A DNA stretch of 64,000 nucleotides from UBA1447 sp964627535 (GTDB lineage Bacteria; Bacillota; Clostridia; Oscillospirales; Acutalibacteraceae), in contig CAZVJW010000014.1 in NCBI GenBank assembly GCA_964627535.1, forward strand, positions 14,154 through 78,153, in the 5' to 3' direction. The notes beneath the pieces are model-generated. The model was not told where the DNA came from and searched no databases. It worked only from the letters and a program-made list of their open reading frames with translations. Each line of letters opens with the position of its first letter. Within the stretch, counting starts at the first letter, position 1. This document shows, in pieces, positions 36,116 to 44,772 of this stretch. Made by a program: the position numbers and the translations under genes.

Positions 36116-36215
36116 AGCATTTGTTTCCATCTGCTCATGATGGGGTTTAATGCTTAAACATTAAAGCTGATGGTCCTCTGCGGCGCCGCTGTACGAACAT
36201 CTGAAAAAAACGGAG
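36116..36215 (+). ncRNA. Probable ribosomal protein L19 leader
   Basis: About 100 nt of structured-looking leader directly before rplS: CCATCTGCTCATGATGGGG stem, GCTTAAACATTAAAGC stem, then GATGG...CATC closing around GGTCCTCTGCGGCGCCGCTG. Position and layout suit the Firmicutes L19 leader that L19 uses for autoregulation. Called by eye only. Confidence 0.5.
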
Positions 36216-36225
36216 GAAAATTTCA

Positions 36226-36570
36226 ATGGACGCACTCAAAGCAATCACGCAAGATCAAATCAAGGCAGAAGTACCCCAAATAACAATAGGCAATACCGTT
36301 AAAGTGTATGTTAAAATCCATGAAGGCGAAAGGGAAAGAGTACAGGCTTTTGAAGGTATTATTATTGCCCGCAACGGTAGCGGTGTTTCCGAAACCTTTA
36401 CCGTACGCCGAGTTTCCTACGGCGTAGGTGTTGAGAGGGTTTTCCCAATCCATTCACCGAATGTCGTCAAGGTGGAAAATATAAGAGCCGGTAAGATTCG
36501 GAGAGCAAAGCTCTATTACCTGCGCGACAGAGTCGGAAAAGCTGCCAAGGTTAAACAAAAGCTCGGCTGA
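36226..36570 (+). CDS. rplS: 50S ribosomal protein L19
   Basis: 114 residues, complete. It matches L19 throughout: GNTVKVYVKIHEGERERVQAFEGIIIARNGSG, TFTVRRVSYGVGVERVFPIHSPNV, KIRRAKLYYLRDRVGKAAK. Sits at the 30S-50S interface. CGGAGG precedes the ATG. Has its own promoter, leader and terminator, and heads a region of envelope and ribosome-assembly genes. Confidence 0.98.
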   Translation: MDALKAITQDQIKAEVPQITIGNTVKVYVKIHEGERERVQAFEGIIIARNGSGVSETFTVRRVSYGVGVERVFPIHSPNVVKVENIRAGKIRRAKLYYLRDRVGKAAKVKQKLG

Positions 36571-36624
36571 TCCAATACTGAACCGCGCACAATTTATGAT
36601 AATTATTTGTTTGTTTAACAAATC

Positions 36625-36657
36625 AAAAGGGCAGACATTTGGTCTGCCCTTTTGGGT
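36625..36657 (+). terminator. Terminator after rplS
   Basis: AAAAGGGCAGAC / GTCTGCCCTTTT perfect stem with a short loop and a T-run in the right arm. Confidence 0.85.
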
Positions 36658-36661
36658 ATTT

Positions 36662-36819
36662 ATACTAACCACCGATAAAACGCATTAAATCTTTGCGGTC
36701 TTTTTTACGCCGTACTGCGTTGTCCTCCTTGCCTTGCGACAGCAAAGCATCGTCGTCCGCTTTGTACAGCACAAAAAATCATCGTAAATCTAACAACGCT
36801 TTTCATCGCCGATTAGTAT
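36662..36819. mobile_element. Divergent MITE-like element with ATACTAA ends, copy 5
   Basis: 158 bp between rplS and lepB. Ends are ATACTAACCACCGATAAAACG and, inverted, ATACTAATCGGCGATGAAAAG; the interior (TACTGCGTTGTCC, GCTTTGTACAGCAC) is unrelated to the other copies but also partly self-complementary. It shares only the termini with the 102-136 bp copies, so it may be a second family using the same ends. Confidence 0.6.
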
Positions 36820-36864
36820 TACAAACGGAATTTGATTAAACTGCGACTCAAGGAGGGCGGAAAA

Positions 36865-37464
36865 GTGCGAAGAATAAATGAATATTGGATTGAGTTTGTT
36901 CAACCTGCTGCCGCTGAACCGCCTGCGGCAAAACGTTGGGTGATGCTATATGAGTGGATAGATTCGGTAATGGGTGCAATTGTTATTATCTTTCTACTCT
37001 TCACCTTTATCTTCAGAGCTGTCGGTGTCGACGGAACTTCTATGGTTCCGACCCTAAATGACGGAGACTGGGTTGCCATAACGGGTATGAACTTTACACC
37101 CGAAAGAGGGGATATCGTCGTTGTCACGCAGCCGAATGATGTGCACGAGCCATTAATTAAACGGATAATTGCAATCGGCGGTGATACTATTAATATTGAC
37201 TTTATAACCCACGAAGTAACGGTTAACGGTGAAATCCTTATTGAACCATATATAAATGCATCGACATCAAGGAGTTTTGATGTGGTTTTTCCCATAACGA
37301 TACCGGAAGGGTTTGTTTTTGTTATGGGCGACAATAGAAACTTATCAAAAGACAGCAGAGCGTCTGGAATCGGTCTTATTGACGAGCGATATATTCTTGG
37401 GAAAGCAAGGCTCAGACTGTTCCCTTTTAGCCAATTTAAAATTGATTATGTTTCTGTAGGCTGA
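36865..37464 (+). CDS. lepB: Signal peptidase I, first copy
   Basis: Cleaves signal peptides of exported proteins. 199 residues, one N-terminal membrane helix (about 38-58), the catalytic Ser in GTSMVPTLNDGDWV, the catalytic Lys in EPLIKRIIAIGGDTI and the box GDNRNLSKDSR. The start is GTG at 36865 with AGGAGGG 7 nt upstream. Directly followed by a second SPase; the genome exports many proteins, including the dockerin protease and three lipase-like enzymes. Confidence 0.93.
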   Translation: MRRINEYWIEFVQPAAAEPPAAKRWVMLYEWIDSVMGAIVIIFLLFTFIFRAVGVDGTSMVPTLNDGDWVAITGMNFTPERGDIVVVTQPNDVHEPLIKRIIAIGGDTINIDFITHEVTVNGEILIEPYINASTSRSFDVVFPITIPEGFVFVMGDNRNLSKDSRASGIGLIDERYILGKARLRLFPFSQFKIDYVSVG

Positions 37465-37502
37465 GTTAAACGAAATAATATAGTAAATATGAGAGAATTG
37501 AA

Positions 37503-38054
37503 GTGAGATTTATGTCTGAATCCGGCATAAAAAGCAAAATAGTACAAACTGTATATGATACAGCATCGATTATGGCGACTGCTGTTATTACAATTATGTT
37601 TGTTTTTACCTTCTTTTTTAGAATTGCGGGCGTTGTGGGACCTTCAATGATACCGACCTTGCAGGATGGGGATAAACTGATGGTGTCGGCTTTTGTGAAT
37701 GAACCAAAAAAAGGTGATGTTATAATTATAACGCAGCCAAATGATTTTCATGAACCGATAGTGAAACGCATCATAGCGTTACCCGGTCAAATTGTCGATA
37801 TCAATTTTGAAAAAGGTTTTGTTTATGTTGATGGAGTTCTGCTCAATGAGCCATATATACAAGGTAATACAACAGATAAATTTGATAAGGATTTCCCCCT
37901 GACAGTACCTGAAGGCAGTGTTTTTGTTATGGGGGATAACAGAGAACATTCAACGGACAGCCGTTCAAGCCAGATCGGGTTTGTAGAAGAAAACTACATC
38001 CTTGGCAAAGTAATCGGCAGGATATCACCTGCCGGAAATTGGCATGTCGGATGA
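37503..38054 (+). CDS. lepB: Signal peptidase I, second copy
   Basis: 183 residues and closely related to the preceding copy (FFRIAGVVGPSMIPTLQDGDKLMV, TQPNDFHEPIVKRIIALPG, FVMGDNREHSTDSRSSQIG). Both catalytic residues are kept, so both copies should be active. Start uncertain between GTG 37503 and ATG 37512. Shorter N-terminal tail than copy 1. Tandem SPase duplication is common in Firmicutes and can reflect different substrate preferences. Confidence 0.93.
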   Translation: MRFMSESGIKSKIVQTVYDTASIMATAVITIMFVFTFFFRIAGVVGPSMIPTLQDGDKLMVSAFVNEPKKGDVIIITQPNDFHEPIVKRIIALPGQIVDINFEKGFVYVDGVLLNEPYIQGNTTDKFDKDFPLTVPEGSVFVMGDNREHSTDSRSSQIGFVEENYILGKVIGRISPAGNWHVG

Positions 38055-38083
38055 ATTTTTGATAAAAATGGTGAAAAAATATA

Positions 38084-38941
38084 ATGAGCGATTTTCAAAG
38101 ACAAAATGTTCAGTGGTTTCCCGGTCATATGGCAAAGACACGAAGGCTTATCAAAGAGAGCCTTCCGCTTGTCGATGCCGTTGCGGAAATACTGGACGCC
38201 AGAATACCGCTAAGCAGCCGAAATCCTGAAATATTCAAACTTATCGGCGACAAACCGTTGATTGTGCTTCTTAATAAATGCGATTTGGCGGACGAAAAAG
38301 CCACACGCCGCTGGATTGAATATTTTGCCCGGCAGAATATCTGCGCCATGGCGGTTGATTGCAGAAGCGGGAAAGGCCTCAGCAACTTCCGCCCGCTTGT
38401 CAGCGGACTTTTGAAGGATAAAATAGCGTCGAACACCGAAAAGGGTATGGCCGGCAGATCTGTCAGAGTTATGGTTGTCGGCATACCGAATACTGGCAAG
38501 TCCTCTTTTATAAACCGTATGGCCGGAAAAAACAAGGCAATGGTTGCCGATAAGCCCGGCGTAACCCGTCAAAACCAATGGTTTGATATAGGCAGCGGCG
38601 TTCAACTGCTCGACACACCGGGTGTGTTGTGGCCGAAGTTTGAAGACCCTGCCGTAGGGGACAAACTTGCTTTCACAGGTTCGGTTAAGGATGAGATAAT
38701 GGATATTGAAATTATCGCGCAGCGCTTGCTTGGCTTGATGAAGACTTCATACGCCGAAAGATTATTTGAACGCTACGGATTAAAAAATATAACGGATGTT
38801 GAGAATTATGATCTTTTGGAGATGCTTGCCAAAAAACGGGGTATGCTCATTGGCGGCGGCGGAGCCGATACCGCAAGAGCGGCGGTTATGCTGCTTGATG
38901 AATTCAGAGGCGGCAAATTGGGAAGAATTACACTGGAATAG
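38084..38941 (+). CDS. rbgA: Ribosome biogenesis GTPase RbgA (YlqF)
   Basis: Late-stage 50S assembly GTPase. 285 residues with circularly permuted G motifs: NKCD (G4) precedes GIPNTGKSSFINR (G1) and DTPG (G3). The N-terminus QNVQWFPGHMAKTRR is diagnostic of YlqF. It lies between lepB and rnhB, the normal Firmicutes order, with short gaps (29 and 8 nt), so the block is probably one operon. Confidence 0.97.
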   Translation: MSDFQRQNVQWFPGHMAKTRRLIKESLPLVDAVAEILDARIPLSSRNPEIFKLIGDKPLIVLLNKCDLADEKATRRWIEYFARQNICAMAVDCRSGKGLSNFRPLVSGLLKDKIASNTEKGMAGRSVRVMVVGIPNTGKSSFINRMAGKNKAMVADKPGVTRQNQWFDIGSGVQLLDTPGVLWPKFEDPAVGDKLAFTGSVKDEIMDIEIIAQRLLGLMKTSYAERLFERYGLKNITDVENYDLLEMLAKKRGMLIGGGGADTARAAVMLLDEFRGGKLGRITLE

Positions 38942-38949
38942 GAAAAACA

Positions 38950-39555
38950 ATGGATTGGAATTTATACGAAAATGAGACCCGCATGCAAGGCTACAGTTTT
39001 ATCTGCGGGGTGGACGAAGCGGGAAGAGGTCCGCTTGCGGGGCCGGTTTTCGCAGCAGCGGTTATTTTACCGGAAGAGTGCGAAATTGAAGGAATAAATG
39101 ATTCGAAAAAGATTTCTGAAAAAAAAAGGAACGCTCTTTTTGATATAATTAAAGAAGAATCTGTAGCCTACAGCATCGCATCCGCATCTGAAGACGAGAT
39201 TGATGAAATCAACATATTGCAGGCAACCTTTCTTGCTATGAAACGGGCAGTTGAGGGGTTGAAAATCAAGCCCGATATTGCTCTTGTTGACGGCAATCAA
39301 AAGCCTCCGATTTCTATACCGGCAAAAACGATAATTCAAGGCGACGGTTTAAGCATTTCAATTGCCGCAGCTTCAATTTTGGCAAAGGTCAGCAGAGACA
39401 GATATATGGCGGAACTTGACATGCTTTATCCGCAATATCAGTTCATAAAGCATAAAGGCTACGGAACGAAACTGCATTATGAAATGCTTGCCGAATTCGG
39501 CATATCACCGGTGCACAGAAAAAGCTTTTTAAAGAACTTTGACCGCGCAAAATAA
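38950..39555 (+). CDS. rnhB: Ribonuclease HII
   Basis: Removes RNA from RNA-DNA hybrids. 201 residues with GVDEAGRGPLAGPV (catalytic Asp and Glu), NDSKKISEKKR, ALVDGNQ and the AASILAKVSRDRYM box. Downstream of rbgA in the usual order. Confidence 0.97.
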   Translation: MDWNLYENETRMQGYSFICGVDEAGRGPLAGPVFAAAVILPEECEIEGINDSKKISEKKRNALFDIIKEESVAYSIASASEDEIDEINILQATFLAMKRAVEGLKIKPDIALVDGNQKPPISIPAKTIIQGDGLSISIAAASILAKVSRDRYMAELDMLYPQYQFIKHKGYGTKLHYEMLAEFGISPVHRKSFLKNFDRAK

Positions 39556-39583
39556 AATTCTGTCCGGCAAGGCGGGTGGTTAA

Positions 39584-39949
39584 ATGAATATAAATAAAAC
39601 CGGTCTTTGGGGCGAAACTTATGCCGCGAGATATTTGCGTGATTTAGGCTGTAAAATTATTGCGGCAAATGTCAGCAACCGTTTCGGAGAAGTGGATATT
39701 ATTGCAGCCGATGACGAATTTATCTTTTTTGCGGAAGTGAAGACCAGGGGAGAAAACGCAATTGCATACCCCGCCGAATCGGTCGGCATTCAAAAACAAA
39801 GAAAGATCTGCGCGGTAGCCGCAGCTTTTTTGCAAAGATATAAATATGATTTGCAGCCGCGCTTTGATGTGATAGAAGTATATCTTGATGAAAACAGCAA
39901 GCTGAAAAAAATAAACCATATAAAAAACGCTTTCGATAGTACTTTTTGA
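39584..39949 (+). CDS. yraN: UPF0102 protein YraN
   Basis: 121 residues with an endonuclease-like fold signature GETYAARYLRDLGCKIIAANVSNRFGEVDIIAADDEFIFFAEVKTR (E, D and ExK positions). Biochemical role not settled. Shares the rnhB transcript (28-nt gap). Last gene before a 413-bp gene-free stretch. Confidence 0.93.
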   Translation: MNINKTGLWGETYAARYLRDLGCKIIAANVSNRFGEVDIIAADDEFIFFAEVKTRGENAIAYPAESVGIQKQRKICAVAAAFLQRYKYDLQPRFDVIEVYLDENSKLKKINHIKNAFDSTF

Positions 39950-40106
39950 AATGCATTGTATCTTTAAAATCCGGATAATTTATTAATAAAGAAAATAAAT
40001 AATCAACAATTACCTTATAAACTGTAAAGCATAACAGCTTTACAGATACGGGAAATCAGCTGAATTTAGGAACTGATTCGCAGGCAAATATAAGAAAAAC
40101 CTTTTC

Positions 40107-40208
40107 ATACTAATCCCGATTAAAAATCTCTATGAAATCAAGCAAAAACCTTTGACAAATGGGATTCTGTGCCGAATTTTTAGCTATGTTTTAAAAAGGG
40201 ATTAGTAT
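40107..40208. mobile_element. MITE-like element, short form, copy 4
   Basis: 102 bp, ends ATACTAATCCC / GGGATTAGTAT (perfect). Nearly identical in length and sequence to copy 1 read on the other strand. Lies upstream of the thrC promoter. Confidence 0.78.
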
Positions 40209-40287
40209 CAGATGAAGGGTTCTAAACATATTACACCCCATTTTGATAACGGGGTTTATTTTATTTTAGAATTAAAATGTTCTCGAT

Positions 40288-40316
40288 TTTACAAATCTGT
40301 CGGATTATTGTATAAT
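40288..40316 (+). promoter_or_regulatory. Promoter of thrC
   Basis: TTTACA, a 17-nt spacer, TATAAT. Confidence 0.7.
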
Positions 40317-40362
40317 ATCAACAAAAAAGATAAACTTTGCAAAAAACAAAGGAGCGACCACT

Positions 40363-41859
40363 ATGTTTTACACAAGCACAAGAGACAATAGGATTCATGT
40401 CACATCGGCTCAGGCAATAACAAACGGTATTTCAGCCGACGGCGGACTTTTTGTCCCGGAAAGTATTCCCAAAATATCTCTTGATGATTTGCGAAAACTT
40501 TCTGCCGTTAACTATATCGAAAGGGCAAAATCAATTCTTTCGTTATATTTGACTGATTTTACACAAAATGAAATTAGTGAAAGCGTTGACGATGCTTATT
40601 CCGGCAGCAAATTCAGCGATGAAAAAATAGCACCGCTTGTCGAATTGTATAAGGGCGTCAAGGTCTTAGAGCTATGGAAGGGGCCGACTTGTGCTTTTAA
40701 GGATATGGCGCTTCAGCTTCTTCCCCAGCTGCTTGTAAAATCCGCAAAAAAAGCAGCGGCTGATAAAAAAATTGTTATCCTTGTGGCGACATCGGGCGAT
40801 ACCGGAAAGGCCGCCCTTGAGGGATTTAAGGATGTGCCGAATACAAAAATTCTGGTTTTTTACCCGAATGACGGTGTCAGCCCCATGCAAAAGCTTCAGA
40901 TGACAACCCAGGAGGGTGAAAATGTCAGTGTCTGCGCTATTGAGGGCAATTTTGATGATGCGCAAAACGGAGTCAAAGCGATATTTACGGATGAAAAGAC
41001 AGCGGCCCGCCTTGAAGAACAAAACATGATGTTTTCTTCTGCAAATTCAATCAATTGGGGCAGGCTGGTACCGCAGATTGTTTATTATATTTCCGCCTAT
41101 TGCGAGCTGATTACCGATGGTTCGATTCAATTAGGCGATAAAATCAACATTGTTGTGCCGACGGGTAATTTCGGCAATATTTTAGCCGCTTATTACGCGA
41201 TGGAAATGAGGTTGCCGGTCAACAAACTTATTTGTGCTTCAAATGCAAACAATGTTTTAACGGATTTCTTAAAAACCGGTAGATACAATCGTAACCGGAG
41301 CTTTATCACAACAGTTTCTCCATCGATGGATATACTTATTTCCAGCAACCTCGAACGCCTGCTGTACGCACTGAGCGGCAATGATGCCGAATATATCCGG
41401 AAACTCATGAAGGATCTGGCCGAAACCGGAGTTTATGAAGTCCGCGATGACATGCTTACGAAAATTAAAAAAATATTTGCCGCCGGTTTTTGCGATGATG
41501 TACGAACAAAGGCAACCATAGCCGAAACTTTTAAGAACCGGAGCTATCTTTGCGATACGCACACGGCGGTGGGTATTGATGTTTATGAGTGCTACCGTGC
41601 AGAAATAGGCGATGATACACCGGCTGTAATCGCCTCAACCGCTTCTCCGTTCAAATTCTGCGCGGCCGTCCTTTCCGCGTTAAAACCTGACGGAACACAA
41701 GGGACGAACGAATTTGAGATGCTTCGTGAACTTGCGGATTTAACAGGCCAAAGCTGTCCGGCACAACTTGCAGACTTAAAAGATAAACCGGTTAGATTTA
41801 ATGGCTTTTGCACGAAGGACAGCATGGAAAGCGTCGTATTTGAGATGCTGGATTTATAA
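40363..41859 (+). CDS. thrC: Threonine synthase
   Basis: PLP enzyme converting O-phosphohomoserine to threonine. 498 residues, typical for the long form: FYTSTRDNRIHVTSAQAI N-terminus, the PLP Lys in GPTCAFKDMALQ, VATSGDTGKAALEGF, SINWGRLVPQIVYY. No homoserine genes adjoin it. An AAGGAG site precedes the ATG. Confidence 0.97.
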   Translation: MFYTSTRDNRIHVTSAQAITNGISADGGLFVPESIPKISLDDLRKLSAVNYIERAKSILSLYLTDFTQNEISESVDDAYSGSKFSDEKIAPLVELYKGVKVLELWKGPTCAFKDMALQLLPQLLVKSAKKAAADKKIVILVATSGDTGKAALEGFKDVPNTKILVFYPNDGVSPMQKLQMTTQEGENVSVCAIEGNFDDAQNGVKAIFTDEKTAARLEEQNMMFSSANSINWGRLVPQIVYYISAYCELITDGSIQLGDKINIVVPTGNFGNILAAYYAMEMRLPVNKLICASNANNVLTDFLKTGRYNRNRSFITTVSPSMDILISSNLERLLYALSGNDAEYIRKLMKDLAETGVYEVRDDMLTKIKKIFAAGFCDDVRTKATIAETFKNRSYLCDTHTAVGIDVYECYRAEIGDDTPAVIASTASPFKFCAAVLSALKPDGTQGTNEFEMLRELADLTGQSCPAQLADLKDKPVRFNGFCTKDSMESVVFEMLDL

Positions 41860-41887
41860 AAAATCCTGATTTCCGAAAGGGGTAAAT

Positions 41888-42583
41888 ATGTCACTCTTTG
41901 CAATCGGCGATACGCATTTGTCTTTTGGTGCCGATAAGCCGATGGAAATATTCGCCGGTTGGGCGGGCTTTGAACAGCGGCTAGAAAAAAATTGGCGTTC
42001 GGTTGTAAGCGAAACAGATACGGTTGTGATTGCCGGCGATATTTCATGGTCCATGCAATTATCTCAAACATCGAAGGACTTCGGCTTTTTGCATGAACTG
42101 CCGGGTAAAAAAATCATTTTGAAAGGCAACCACGATTATTGGTGGACAAGTAAAAGCAAAATGGATGCTTTCCTGGCGCAAAACAGATTTGACAGTATTT
42201 CAATTCTGCACAATAATGCCTATAATTTAGGACCGGTTTCTGTTTGCGGCACGCGAGGATGGTCTCTTGACGGCGGCAGTGATGAAGATAAAAAAATAAT
42301 ACTGCGCGAAGCCGGCAGGCTTAAAACCTCAATCCGGGCTGCAAGAATGTTTGATGCCGAACCTGTTGTTTTTTTGCATTTTCCTCCGCTCAGCGAAACA
42401 TATATCTGCGAAGAAATAATTGAAGTGCTGACAGATGAAAAAATAAAACGCTGCTATTACGGACATTTGCATGCCCAGGCAACAAGAAACGCTCCCGGCT
42501 GTGAGCTATACGGTATAAAATTCAACTTAATTTCAAGCGATTTTCTCGAATTTTGCCCAAAGCTTGTGGAAAAATACAAATAA
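41888..42583 (+). CDS. Calcineurin-like metallophosphoesterase
   Basis: 231 residues with the metallophosphoesterase motifs GDTHLS, IAGDISWS, LKGNHDYWW and YGHLHAQ in order, so the two-metal site looks intact. Substrate unknown. 28 nt after thrC, probably on its transcript. Confidence 0.9.
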   Translation: MSLFAIGDTHLSFGADKPMEIFAGWAGFEQRLEKNWRSVVSETDTVVIAGDISWSMQLSQTSKDFGFLHELPGKKIILKGNHDYWWTSKSKMDAFLAQNRFDSISILHNNAYNLGPVSVCGTRGWSLDGGSDEDKKIILREAGRLKTSIRAARMFDAEPVVFLHFPPLSETYICEEIIEVLTDEKIKRCYYGHLHAQATRNAPGCELYGIKFNLISSDFLEFCPKLVEKYK

Positions 42584-42645
42584 ACTATAAAATGTTGACA
42601 AATATTTAAATTCAGCAAAAAACTATAGAAAATCAATTGGATATC

Positions 42646-42654
42646 TGCTATAAT
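42646..42654 (+). promoter_or_regulatory. Extended -10 promoter of tig
   Basis: TGCTATAAT (extended -10, perfect TATAAT). No good -35 is visible at the expected distance. Confidence 0.55.
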
Positions 42655-42705
42655 ATTACGGTTAATCGCTTGTATCATTCGCAGTTATTTTAGGAGGAAA
42701 CATTA

Positions 42706-44094
42706 ATGAGTCTGAAATCATCCAAGAAAATTGAAACCAATATCAATGAACTTGAAATTACTATTGAGGCAGCCGAATTCAAAGCGGCCGTTCTTAAAGT
42801 ATTTAACAAGAAAAAATCAAGCATAGCCATCCCGGGTTTTCGAAAAGGAAAGGCACCCCTCAGCCTTATTGAAAGAGCTTACGGCAAAGATGTCTTTTAT
42901 GAAGATGCACTTGAAATGCTTTTCCCGGAGGTTGTGGAACAGGCATACAAAGAAGGCAATATTGAAGCGGTTGACAGCCCCTTTGATGTTGACGTTAAAG
43001 AAATAGGCGAGGACGGTGTATCTTTCACAATGAAAGTTACCGTTAAGCCGGAGATTGAGATAACTCAGTACAAAGGTCTTGAAGGCGAAAAAAGCGATAC
43101 CGAAATAAGCCAAAGTGAAATCGATGCCGAACTTGACAGAATGAAGGAAAGAAATTCAAGAACTATTGTTATTGAAGACAGACCTGCTCAGCAAGGAGAT
43201 ATTACGGTAATCGATTTTGAAGGTTTTGTCGACGAAGTTGCTTTTGAAGGCGGAAAAGGCGAAAACCACAGTCTTACATTGGGTTCCGGCAATTTCATCC
43301 CCGGTTTTGAAGATCAAATAGTAGGCCGCAATAAAGATGATGAATTTGATGTTAATGTAACCTTCCCCGATGAATATGATCCCAAGCTTGCGGGCAAGGC
43401 GGCGGTTTTTAAAGTGAAGATTCACGAGATTAAGGTTAAGGAACTCCCGGAAATAGACGATGATTTCGCCAAGGATGTCGGCGAATACGAAACGGTTGAG
43501 GAACTGAAAAAAGGCATAGAGAATGATATTCTTACCCGCAAAAAAGAGACGGCGGACAAGGCGTTTGAAGATTTAATTCTTGAAGCGCTTACCGCTCAAG
43601 TCACAGCGGAAATTCCGGAAGTCATGATTACCAAAAAAGCAAAGGAAAACACAGACAGTTTTACGCAGCGCCTCAGCCAGCAGGGGGCTGATTTAGATAC
43701 TTATTTGATGTATACGGGTATTGAAAAGGACACCTTTGATGCGCAGATGCTTAATGATGCCAAAAAGCATATTTTGCTGCGGCTGGCACTCGAAAAAATC
43801 GGCGAGCTTGAAGGTTTATCGGCAACCGAAGAAGATTTGACCGCGGAATATCAGAAGCTTGCGGATATGTATGGAATCGATGTCGAAAAGCTAAAGGGAA
43901 TCATTCCGGAAGAAAATTTAAAGGCTGATATCATCAGCGAAAAAGCGGTTAAGCTTGTTGTTGAAAATGCAAAGCCCGTTGCGCCCGCCAAGAAGACGGA
44001 TGAAGACGAAAACAAGGAGGCTGCCGGGGAAGATGAAGCCGAAAAAAGCCATTCAGCAAAAAAGCAGGCAGAAAAAAAGAAAAAGGCCCAGTAA
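42706..44094 (+). CDS. tig: Trigger factor
   Basis: Ribosome-bound chaperone and prolyl isomerase. 462 residues: the N-terminal ribosome-binding loop with GFRKGKAP, the FKBP-like domain (QQGDITVIDFEGFVDEVAF, FIPGFEDQIVGRN) and a long helical C-terminal domain. Its C-terminal tail is strongly charged (EAAGEDEAEKSHSAKKQAEKKKKAQ), longer than usual. Heads the conserved tig-clpP-clpX order. Confidence 0.97.
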   Translation: MSLKSSKKIETNINELEITIEAAEFKAAVLKVFNKKKSSIAIPGFRKGKAPLSLIERAYGKDVFYEDALEMLFPEVVEQAYKEGNIEAVDSPFDVDVKEIGEDGVSFTMKVTVKPEIEITQYKGLEGEKSDTEISQSEIDAELDRMKERNSRTIVIEDRPAQQGDITVIDFEGFVDEVAFEGGKGENHSLTLGSGNFIPGFEDQIVGRNKDDEFDVNVTFPDEYDPKLAGKAAVFKVKIHEIKVKELPEIDDDFAKDVGEYETVEELKKGIENDILTRKKETADKAFEDLILEALTAQVTAEIPEVMITKKAKENTDSFTQRLSQQGADLDTYLMYTGIEKDTFDAQMLNDAKKHILLRLALEKIGELEGLSATEEDLTAEYQKLADMYGIDVEKLKGIIPEENLKADIISEKAVKLVVENAKPVAPAKKTDEDENKEAAGEDEAEKSHSAKKQAEKKKKAQ

Positions 44095-44179
44095 GAAAAC
44101 TATTCCGGCAATCTGATTAGTATGAGACAATATTGCCTCAAGAATAATCAAATCAAAATAAAATTTAGGAGGGTCTATC

Positions 44180-44761
44180 ATGTCTTTGGTTCCGATGGTT
44201 ATAGAGCAAACAAACAGGGGTGAGCGTTCCTACGATATTTTTTCCCGTCTGTTAAATGACAGAATCGTTATGCTTTCCGAAGAAGTGAACGACGTTACCG
44301 CAAGCTTGATAGTAGCTCAGTTGCTTTTTCTTGAGGGACAGGACCCGGAGAAGGATATCAGTCTTTATATCAACAGCCCCGGCGGTTCGGTGACGGCAGG
44401 ATTTGCTATTTATGACACAATGCGTTATATTAAATGCGATGTTTCGACAATCTGCATGGGTATGGCAGCTTCAATGGGATCATTTTTGCTTTCATCGGGG
44501 GCTCCCGGTAAACGCTTTGCGCTGGCGAACAGCGAAATATTAATTCATCAGCCTATGGGCGGTGCACAAGGTCAAGCGACGGAGATTAAAATTGCTGCGG
44601 AACACATTTTAAAGACAAGATCAAAACTAAACAGAATTCTTGCCGAAAATACAGGCAAGCCGATTGAGGTTATTGAAGCGGACACCGAAAGAGATAATTT
44701 TATGAACCCGGAAGAGGCACTGAAATATGGTTTGATTGATAAAATTCTCACGAAAAGATAA
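44180..44761 (+). CDS. clpP: ATP-dependent Clp protease proteolytic subunit
   Basis: Serine protease core of ClpXP/ClpCP. 193 residues, start SLVPMVIEQTNRGERSYDIFSRLL; catalytic Ser98 in MAASMGSF and His123 in ILIHQPMGG. AGGAGG precedes the ATG. 11 nt before clpX, clearly one operon. Confidence 0.98.
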   Translation: MSLVPMVIEQTNRGERSYDIFSRLLNDRIVMLSEEVNDVTASLIVAQLLFLEGQDPEKDISLYINSPGGSVTAGFAIYDTMRYIKCDVSTICMGMAASMGSFLLSSGAPGKRFALANSEILIHQPMGGAQGQATEIKIAAEHILKTRSKLNRILAENTGKPIEVIEADTERDNFMNPEEALKYGLIDKILTKR

Positions 44762-44772
44762 GGTGAAAAACT

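Larger units (their letters stand above)
39950..40362. other. Gene-free stretch between yraN and thrC
   Basis: Holds a CTGTAAAGC/GCTTTACAG hairpin (40022-40045), an AATCAG/CTGATT hairpin around 40055-40080, MITE copy 4 (40107-40208), a weak terminator-like ACCCC/GGGGT stem with a T-rich tail (40233-40268) and the thrC promoter. No riboswitch class is recognised. Confidence 0.6.
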
